Positions 58,001-64,000 of a stretch of DNA of 64,000 nt are shown here, in pieces (position 1 is the stretch's first letter; every line of letters begins with the position of its first letter). This stretch comes from Niveispirillum lacus. Lineage in GTDB: Bacteria > Pseudomonadota > Alphaproteobacteria > Azospirillales > Azospirillaceae. Under the pieces are notes generated by a model. The model was not told where the DNA came from. It saw nothing but the letters and a program-made list of their open reading frames with translations, and made no database searches. The stretch lies in the NCBI RefSeq assembly GCF_002251795.1, contig NZ_NOXU01000032.1, positions 558,001-622,000 on the forward strand. Reading direction: 5' to 3'. A program made the translations under genes and the position numbers.

Positions 58001-59416
58001 CTACGGCCCGCCCACCCGCCGTAACCGTATCTCCGTCTCATCCAGGCCGGTCAGGACCAGGGTGCCGTCAGGTTCCACGGTATGAGTCTGCACGCTGCGC
58101 AGGGCCGACAGGAAGGCCTGTTCGCGCAGCATCATCTCTCGCGGGCAGGCCATCATGGTGCTGCCGCCGCTGCGGCCGGCGATAGTCAAGCCATTGGCAT
58201 CAGCGCGGTAGCGGGCCATGAAACGGTTGCAGCCGGCGTTACCGCTGATCTCTCCCTGGCTGGTGAAGCGCAGGGAAAGGCCGGCATCGGTGACCGGCTC
58301 GCCATTCAGCAGCGTCACCGACCATTGCTCCGCCTGGGCCAGGAAGGCTGCCGCTGATCCGCCACAGCCGCTCAACACCTGTTCGCCCATCTCGACCGTT
58401 ACGCGGTCTGGAAATGGCACACTGGTGCGCGGTTCCAGGCACAGGCCGGGATTGATGGTCACCCTCAATTCCCCGGTACTCAGCCGCGCAACATAACGAT
58501 GGCCATCGGCCAGCAATTGCCGCTCGGGCACGGGGATCTGCACGATCTGGGACGTTCCTGTGACAGATCTCACGAGTTCCAGACGCTCCGGCCCGATACG
58601 CAAGGTCCAGTCCGGGCTGCGCCCGCTCGCCTCATACTGGCCGGGTCTGGGGGCCGGGTCGTCAGGGAATTCCGCCTGAGCGCATGACAGCCCGGCCTCG
58701 CCGGTGATGGTCAGCCGCGCATTGCGCCCTTTGGTCCAGAAAAGGATCTCCCGCCCGTCCGGCAAGCCGGTGCCATACCGCGCCCCACTGGCCGACAATA
58801 GGCGTTCCAGCCGGTGGGTGACCCCGTCAAGGGTCAGGTCCAGGCCGTCATCACGGGCCTGGACCAGCACCTGGCGATCCCCGCATTGGAATGGGATGCC
58901 GGGCAGGGTGGGGGCAGGACTGTCCATGGCGGCGGCGGGGGCCGGTGCCGCGGCGCGGGTCAGCCACAGCATGCCCAAATCATGCAGCGGCTGATCCGGA
59001 TTGATGACATGGGCACTCTGTTTGGACCAGAGCGGCTGGCCCGTCCGGTCCTGGATGATGGCGCGCAGGGCATAACGCTCCCCCGCCTTCAGTTTGGCCT
59101 GGGCGGCGGTCAGGCGGAAACTCAACGGCACCTGCTGGCCCGCCAGATCGACGCTCTGTCGCGCCAGCGCAGGGCCTGCCGGATCGCCGCCGCTGGATTG
59201 CTCGGCCAGGGTGACCAGCAAGGTGGCGCCCGGCGGCAGGGCGATCCGTTCCCGATAGCTCAATTCACCGATGATGGTGACCAGGGCACGTGCCGTAGAA
59301 GGGTTGGCGCCGGCACTGCCGGTCTGCGGCGACGGGTCGGCTGCCAGACCTGGCCCCGCCAGCAGCAGCGCCAGCCCCGCTATCAGCCATGCCCTTCCCC
59401 AACCCGTTCTGTGCAT
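58001..59416 (-). CDS. Four-domain envelope protein (YbaY-MliC-COG3650-META type)
   Basis: 471 residues from the ATG at 59416 (MHRTGWGRAWLIAGLALLLAGPGLA, a signal peptide). Domains in order: a YbaY/YscW-like beta domain (about 40-145, GELSYRERIALPPGATLLVTL); an MliC-like lysozyme-inhibitor domain (about 165-235, IPFQCGDRQV ... LLSASGARYGTGLPDGREILFWTKG); a COG3650-like domain (about 245-350, YEASGRSPDWTLRIGPE ... LSGCGG); and a META/HslJ domain (about 362-468, WSVTLLNGEPV, GNAGCNRFMARY, STMMACPREMMLREQ). All four are stress-related envelope families usually found apart or in pairs. No lipobox Cys, so probably soluble periplasmic. Confidence 0.82.
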   Translation of the reverse strand: MHRTGWGRAWLIAGLALLLAGPGLAADPSPQTGSAGANPSTARALVTIIGELSYRERIALPPGATLLVTLAEQSSGGDPAGPALARQSVDLAGQQVPLSFRLTAAQAKLKAGERYALRAIIQDRTGQPLWSKQSAHVINPDQPLHDLGMLWLTRAAAPAPAAAMDSPAPTLPGIPFQCGDRQVLVQARDDGLDLTLDGVTHRLERLLSASGARYGTGLPDGREILFWTKGRNARLTITGEAGLSCAQAEFPDDPAPRPGQYEASGRSPDWTLRIGPERLELVRSVTGTSQIVQIPVPERQLLADGHRYVARLSTGELRVTINPGLCLEPRTSVPFPDRVTVEMGEQVLSGCGGSAAAFLAQAEQWSVTLLNGEPVTDAGLSLRFTSQGEISGNAGCNRFMARYRADANGLTIAGRSGGSTMMACPREMMLREQAFLSALRSVQTHTVEPDGTLVLTGLDETEIRLRRVGGP

Positions 59417-59583
59417 CGTGGTCCTTGTTTCACGGCTTCCGGTCCGGGCGCCGATGATGCCGCCGCCGCGGCCCCGGTGCCAGTTTGAAATGTAGGCCGC
59501 GCGCATTTTCCGGGCAGGGGCAACCGGGAAGCGGCCGGGCCGACAGTGCGCCGGATCACCCAGTTGTCGCGGATTTGCATCTG

Positions 59584-59626
59584 AATACGTATGCGTCGCA
59601 ACGCAGCAATCTTATGCATACGTATT
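59584..59626. promoter_or_regulatory. Paired ATACGTAT operators
   Basis: AATACGTATGC (59584-59594) and its exact reverse complement (59616-59626). Each arm contains the self-palindrome ATACGTAT, and the two centres are 33 bp apart, about three helical turns. It resembles two operator sites for a looping or cooperative regulator. Confidence 0.55.
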
Positions 59627-59758
59627 TTCGCGCTCTCCGTTTTCGGGGTTTGTAACTAAATTCGGAATGCAACATGCCGGAACAACAGGCCCTGAAATGG
59701 GGTCGGTTGCAAACGCCGCCAGTGGGTAGATTGTTCCTGCACAGGATACATTCATCCA

Positions 59759-59779
59759 TTTATTTGCCGCTCAAATAAA
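59759..59779. promoter_or_regulatory. AT-rich inverted repeat
   Basis: TTTATTTG, five-base spacer, CAAATAAA. A dyad of this size can be a regulator site near the receptor promoter or a weak hairpin. Confidence 0.45.
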
Positions 59780-60029
59780 CAGGGGCTGCAAAGGCTGGCC
59801 AATAAAGATCAGGGCTGTTGCGGGTGAGGGTAGTCGTCGCGTCCGCTTGTTATGGTTGTTGCGCGTTCGGATGAAGCGAAAAGCGGGTTCGGGGCCGAAA
59901 CTGGCGCCGGGCAATGGGACTGGCTTGGCTGATCCGGGCGGAAGTCGCTCGCGGTTTGGAACTGCGCCCCGAACGGGGTCAACAAAAAACAATGGCGTCG
60001 GTGACGCTAGTCGATGGGGAGTGAGAGGA

Positions 60030-62849
60030 ATGTCCAAGGTTCATCCAATGCGTTTTGCGTTGCTGGCGACGGTTGCCGGCACTGCCATGCTGACGGCCGG
60101 CGCCGCGATCGCCGCCGATGACAGCATCGTCACCCAGCGGGCAGAGACCCAGGTGGCGCAGGCCGCCCCGGCCGCCGCCGCTCCGGCTGCCGGCGACGGC
60201 TTGCTGGAAGAGATCATCGTCTCCGGCTTCCGCCAGTCGCTCCAGGCGTCGATTGAGCAGAAGCGCAACGCCACGCAGATCGTGGAAGTGATCACTGCCG
60301 AGGATATCGGCAAGCTGCCCGATAACTCCATTGCGGAATCGATCGCCCGTCTGCCCGGTCTGGCGGCCCAGCGTATCGATGGCCGTGCGCAGTCGATCAG
60401 CCTGCGCGGTCTGGGCCCCGACTTCACCACCACGCTGCTGAATGGCCGCGAACAGGTGACGACCGGCAATAACCGCTCGGTGGAATTCGACCAGTACCCG
60501 GCGGAAATCTCGTCCGGTGTGGCCGTCTACAAGACCTCGCAGTCCGACGTGATCGGTCAGGGTCTGGCCGGTACGGTCGATCTGAAGACCATCCGTCCGT
60601 TGGATTACAAGGAGCGGGTGCTGTCCGTCTCGGCCCGTACCGAGTATGTGACCAATGGCAAGCTGAACAGCGACAGCGATGAATATGGCTATCGCTTCTC
60701 CGGCACCTATATCGACCGTTTCGCCAATGACACGATGGGCATCTCGCTCGGCGTCTCGCACCTGATGCAGCCGACGCAGATCAAGTCGGCCCGCTTCTGG
60801 GGCGATGGCAATTATCCGGGCGGCGGCACCCAGACTGATCCGTGGATCATCGGCGGTGGCGAATTCCGCGCCAATTCCCAGACGCTGAAGCGTACGGGCG
60901 TTGTCGCCACCTGGCAGTGGGAAGCGTCTGACAACTTCACCAGCACGGCCGACTTCTACTATTCGAAGTTCGACGATGTGCAGTATCAGCGCGGTGTGGA
61001 ACTGCCGCTGTTCTGGTCCGGCGCCACGCTGGCCACCGCTGGCCGCACCCAGGAAGACGGCCTGATCACCGCCGGCTCCTTCTCGGGCGTCAAGGGCGTT
61101 GGTCGTTCGGACATCCGCACCACCAAGGCCGACCTGTACTCTGCCGGCTGGAACGGCGTTTATAACAAGGACGCCTGGACCGTCACCGCCGATATCGGCT
61201 ACAGCTCGGCCGACCGCAAGTCCTCGCGTTTTGAGGCTTATTACGGCACGGGCCGTGCCGGTACCGGTGCGACCGATACGATCGGCTTTACTTCTGCGCC
61301 GAATGATTTCGGCTGGCAGTTGACCAAACGTTTGAACTATGCCGATCCCAGCCTGATGCTGCTGACCGATCCGGGTGGGTGGTCCGGCGGTTCCATCGGC
61401 ACCCTGGATCAGAACGGCTACCTGAACACGCCCACCATTGATGACGAACTCTGGTCGGCCCGCTTCGATGTGAAGCGTGAGATCGAAAGCAACGCATTCA
61501 GCGCTATCACGGCCGGCGTCAACTACACCGACCGCCAGAAGAACTATTCTCAGCCGGAATGGTATGTGGTCACCACGGCCAATGTGCAGAACCCGCGCGC
61601 CCAGCGTTCGGTGCCGGTCCCAGCCAGCTCCGTTCTGAAGCCGACGGATCTGTCCTGGATCGGTCTGGGCGATACGCTGGCCTTCGACCCGCGTGAGTTG
61701 CTGGCCAACGGCACCTACTCTCTGGTCAAGTGCCCGCGTAACAACTGCGTCAACGACCTGGCCTACCAGATCAATGAGAAGGTCTGGACCGGGTTTGCCA
61801 AGGTTGATCTGGATGCCATGCTGGGAGAGGTCAAGCTGACCGGTAATGTCGGCGCCCAGTATGTCCATACCGACCAGTCCTCGACCGGCCCGGCCATTGC
61901 CAGCAACGGCAGCTTCCGTCTGCGCACCGCCGGTGCCAAGTATTACAACTTCCTGCCCAGCGCCAACCTGATCTTCACGATGCCGAACGAGGATCACAAG
62001 ATCCGCCTGGCGGCCTCGCGTCAGATGGCCCGGGCCCGCCCCGACCAACTGTCGGCCCTGTCGACCTTCAGCTTCAATCCAGCCTTCGCCAATAACACCT
62101 CCATCGACTTCTCGCCGTGGAGTGCAGGTGGTGACGGCAATGGTAACCCCAAGCTGAAGCCCTGGGTGGCGGATGCTGTTGACGCGACGTATGAATTCTA
62201 CTTCGCCGATGCCGGTTACTTCGCCCTGAACACCTATTACAAGTGGCTGAAGACCTATATCTACAATGAGCGTCAGATCCTGGATTTCACCGGCTTTGAC
62301 AGTGGTACGGTCACGCCGCGTATCTTCCAGGGCTATTCGAACCTGCCGGCCAATGGTAATGGCGGCGATATCTATGGGTTCGAACTGGCTTTGTCCTTGC
62401 CGTTCGACATGATCAGCGAGCGTCTGGATGGGTTTGGTCTGACCAGCAGCTTTGGCTACACCAAGACCTCGATCCAGCCGAATCCGGGCGATCCGGCGCA
62501 GCCGATCCCGGGCTTCTCGAAGTACACGTCGCAGGCGACCTTCTACTACGATAAGGACGGTTTCCAGGCCCGTGTCTCGGCCAACTACCGCTCCAAGTTC
62601 CTGGCGGAAGTCACCGGCTTCGGTCAGTCCCGTGCCCTGCGTATGGGCAAGGGCGAGACCATTTACGACGCCCAGGTGTCGTATGAGTTCCAGGAAGGGT
62701 CGTCGCTTGAGGGCCTGACCCTGATGCTCCAGGGCTATAACCTGTCCAACGAACCCTTCACCGCCTATGGCCGTGGCGACACGCGTCTGGTTGAGCGGTT
62801 TGAGGATTATGGCAGCCGCTACCTGTTGGGCGCTTCCTACAAGTTCTGA
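60030..62849 (+). CDS. Large TonB-dependent receptor (Xanthomonas-Caulobacter type)
   Basis: 939 residues from the ATG at 60030, preceded by GAGAGGA and starting a signal peptide (MSKVHPMRFALLATVAGTAML to GAAIAA). An Ala-rich linker leads to the TonB box EEIIVSGFRQSLQ, and the plug has IGKLPDNSIAESIARLPG, SLRGLGPDFTTTLLNGRE and SSGVAVYKTSQ, all typical of this receptor class. The barrel ends in LGASYKF. These receptors often import plant- or polymer-derived sugars. The following tryptophan halogenase is a frequent neighbour of the class. A strong terminator separates the two. Confidence 0.94.
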   Translation: MSKVHPMRFALLATVAGTAMLTAGAAIAADDSIVTQRAETQVAQAAPAAAAPAAGDGLLEEIIVSGFRQSLQASIEQKRNATQIVEVITAEDIGKLPDNSIAESIARLPGLAAQRIDGRAQSISLRGLGPDFTTTLLNGREQVTTGNNRSVEFDQYPAEISSGVAVYKTSQSDVIGQGLAGTVDLKTIRPLDYKERVLSVSARTEYVTNGKLNSDSDEYGYRFSGTYIDRFANDTMGISLGVSHLMQPTQIKSARFWGDGNYPGGGTQTDPWIIGGGEFRANSQTLKRTGVVATWQWEASDNFTSTADFYYSKFDDVQYQRGVELPLFWSGATLATAGRTQEDGLITAGSFSGVKGVGRSDIRTTKADLYSAGWNGVYNKDAWTVTADIGYSSADRKSSRFEAYYGTGRAGTGATDTIGFTSAPNDFGWQLTKRLNYADPSLMLLTDPGGWSGGSIGTLDQNGYLNTPTIDDELWSARFDVKREIESNAFSAITAGVNYTDRQKNYSQPEWYVVTTANVQNPRAQRSVPVPASSVLKPTDLSWIGLGDTLAFDPRELLANGTYSLVKCPRNNCVNDLAYQINEKVWTGFAKVDLDAMLGEVKLTGNVGAQYVHTDQSSTGPAIASNGSFRLRTAGAKYYNFLPSANLIFTMPNEDHKIRLAASRQMARARPDQLSALSTFSFNPAFANNTSIDFSPWSAGGDGNGNPKLKPWVADAVDATYEFYFADAGYFALNTYYKWLKTYIYNERQILDFTGFDSGTVTPRIFQGYSNLPANGNGGDIYGFELALSLPFDMISERLDGFGLTSSFGYTKTSIQPNPGDPAQPIPGFSKYTSQATFYYDKDGFQARVSANYRSKFLAEVTGFGQSRALRMGKGETIYDAQVSYEFQEGSSLEGLTLMLQGYNLSNEPFTAYGRGDTRLVERFEDYGSRYLLGASYKF

Positions 62850-62864
62850 TCCTGTCTCCCTATG

Positions 62865-62896
62865 CCCCCGCCGACCCTGTGCCGGCGGGGGTTTTT
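62865..62896 (+). terminator. Intrinsic terminator after the large TonB receptor
   Basis: Nine-bp stem CCCCCGCCG / CGGCGGGGG (62865-62873, 62883-62891) with a 9-nt loop and a following TTTTT. Confidence 0.9.
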
Positions 62897-62980
62897 CTTT
62901 AGGCATGAACCTTGAGGGAGACCGGGCAGCTTTTCGCCGCCTTTGCGCTATCCTTCTCCCCAAACCAACCGGGGAACACC

Positions 62981-64000
62981 ATGCATAAACCCATTCGCAG
63001 CATCGTGATCGTTGGCGGCGGCACTGCCGGCTGGATGTCGGCGGCCGCCCTTGCCCGCGTCGCCGGCAAGACGCACAGGCTGCATCTGGTGGAGTCGGAG
63101 GAGATTGGCACCGTAGGTGTGGGAGAGGCGACGATCCCGCCAATTGCCACCTTCAACCGCGTGCTGGGCATCGACGAGGATGAATTCCTGCGCGCCACCA
63201 ACGGCACCATCAAGCTGGGCATCGAGTTTAAGGATTGGTACCGCCAGGGCCACCGCTACATGCATGCCTTCGGCGCGCTGGGCCGTCCTCTGGGCATGAC
63301 CCAGTTCCACCATGTCTGGCGCCGGGCCAACGCGCTGGGGCTGGACGGGGACTGGGAACAGTATGTCTATAACACCGTGGCCGCCCGCGCCCTGCGCTAT
63401 GCCCGTCCGGGGCCGCAGCGCCGGTCGCCTCTCGAGCCGCTGACCCACGCTTTCCATTTCGATGCCGGCCTCTACGCCGCCTTCCTGCGCCGCTTCGCCA
63501 CCGAACGCGGCGTGGTTCGCCGCGAAGGAAAGATCCGCCGCACCATCCTGAACGCCTTCAATGGCCATGTGGAGGCTGTGGAACTGGAGGATGGCTCAAA
63601 GATCGAGGGCGATCTGTTCATTGATTGCTCGGGCTTCCGGGGCCTGTTGATCGAGCAGGCGCTGGGCACCGGGTTTGAGGATTGGTCTCACTGGCTGCCC
63701 TGCGACCGCGCCTGGGCTGTCCCCTGCGCCAATGGCGGCGAATTCACCCCCTATACCCGCTCCACGGCCCATCCCGCCGGCTGGCAATGGCGTATCCCGT
63801 TGCAGCACCGCATCGGTAACGGCCATGTCTTTGCCAGCCGCTATATGGGCGAGGAACAGGCCCGCGACATCCTGATGGCCAATCTCGACGGCGAACCCCA
63901 AGCCGAACCGCGCCTGCTGCGCTTCACGGCGGGTCGACGCAAAAAGATGTGGAATCGTAATGTCGTGGCCGTGGGCCTGTCCAGCGGCTTCCTGGAGCCG
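62981..64000 (+). CDS. Flavin-dependent tryptophan halogenase-family protein (truncated by window edge)
   Basis: 340 codons are visible and the frame is open at the right edge; the full family length is about 500. FAD-binding IVIVGGGTAGWMSAAAL at the N-terminus and the halogenase motif GWQWRIPLQ (WxWxIP) near residue 267. A conserved Lys sits in the NGTIKLGIEFKDW segment, at about the position of the catalytic Lys. It starts 132 bp after the receptor stop, beyond a terminator. Members next to TonB receptors are mostly of unproven substrate; halogenation of free tryptophan should not be assumed. Confidence 0.9.
   Translation, partial: MHKPIRSIVIVGGGTAGWMSAAALARVAGKTHRLHLVESEEIGTVGVGEATIPPIATFNRVLGIDEDEFLRATNGTIKLGIEFKDWYRQGHRYMHAFGALGRPLGMTQFHHVWRRANALGLDGDWEQYVYNTVAARALRYARPGPQRRSPLEPLTHAFHFDAGLYAAFLRRFATERGVVRREGKIRRTILNAFNGHVEAVELEDGSKIEGDLFIDCSGFRGLLIEQALGTGFEDWSHWLPCDRAWAVPCANGGEFTPYTRSTAHPAGWQWRIPLQHRIGNGHVFASRYMGEEQARDILMANLDGEPQAEPRLLRFTAGRRKKMWNRNVVAVGLSSGFLEP

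Larger units (their letters stand above)
59417..60029. promoter_or_regulatory. Long control region before the large TonB receptor
   Basis: 613 bp without a supported gene. Holds the ATACGTAT pair and an inverted repeat described separately, and an AT-rich patch (59740-59810) suited to a promoter. The receptor frame stays open for 61 codons upstream of its ATG, but that part does not resemble a signal sequence. Confidence 0.6.

Noticed and set aside
59979-63143. A 1,054-codon minus-strand frame
   Set aside because: It is the antisense image of the TonB receptor and the start of the halogenase, both of which have clear domains and starts.
1-64000. tRNA, rRNA or insertion-sequence genes
   Set aside because: I saw no cloverleaf, rRNA core sequence or transposase motif anywhere in the window.

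Overview
The window is GC-rich, gene-dense DNA of an alphaproteobacterium. Gene content (two-partner secretion, large TonB-dependent receptors, a tryptophan-halogenase neighbour, a complete hut pathway, a Rep_3-type initiator with a ParA carrying an N-terminal HTH) would suit the Azospirillaceae/Niveispirillum area, but the genus is inferred. The window almost certainly lies on a secondary replicon (chromid or megaplasmid): it carries a replication initiator gene with an adjoining array of twelve 18-bp iterons (31777-32223), and a parAB pair with three identical 16-bp palindromes that look like parS, about 17 kb away.

Layout. 1-9576: a two-partner secretion operon on the minus strand, tpsB followed by a giant tpsA that runs off the left edge. 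9773-16810: a signalling block with a metallo-beta-lactamase-fold hydrolase, a divergent protein with two cyclic-nucleotide-binding domains, two tandem membrane diguanylate cyclases, and a convergent RTX protein. 16896-18564: a LacI regulator and a mostly non-coding region with a perfect 22-bp palindrome. 18565-26953: histidine utilisation, hutFCD leftward and hutIHGU rightward, with a tandem HutC-type operator and two REP-like elements. 27072-30304: a small membrane protein resembling the putative-AbiC family and a DPP-IV-type peptidase. 30331-32634: initiator gene, origin and a relic of a GGDEF domain. 32793-36386: carboxylesterase, divergent LacI regulator, HD-domain hydrolase. 36566-40587: TonB-dependent receptor and CPA2 antiporter. 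40705-44029: urate to allantoate catabolism (puuE, uraD, a flavoprotein likely to be the urate hydroxylase, uraH). 44056-44645: a VapC toxin with only a broken antitoxin. 44649-48247: a chemoreceptor ending in PilZ and a GPH-type symporter. 48318-50416: parB, parA and palindromes. 50540-53306: ornithine aminotransferase, arginase, Lrp regulator. 53483-59416: a frameshifted outer-membrane protein gene, two related secreted proteins with a possible NTR/TIMP-like domain, and a four-domain envelope protein. 60030-64000: a large TonB-dependent receptor and a flavin-dependent tryptophan halogenase cut by the right edge.

How the genes fit together. Three nitrogen-scavenging routes (histidine to glutamate, arginine to ornithine and glutamate semialdehyde, urate to allantoate) share the replicon with surface-adhesion and cyclic-di-GMP functions (TpsA, RTX, two I-site GGDEF enzymes, a PilZ chemoreceptor) and with nutrient uptake and scavenging (two TonB receptors, peptidase, esterase). 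This is consistent with a surface- or plant-associated lifestyle, which is an inference. The least explained items are the NTR-like gene pair, the four-domain envelope protein, the palindrome sets and the AbiC-like gene.
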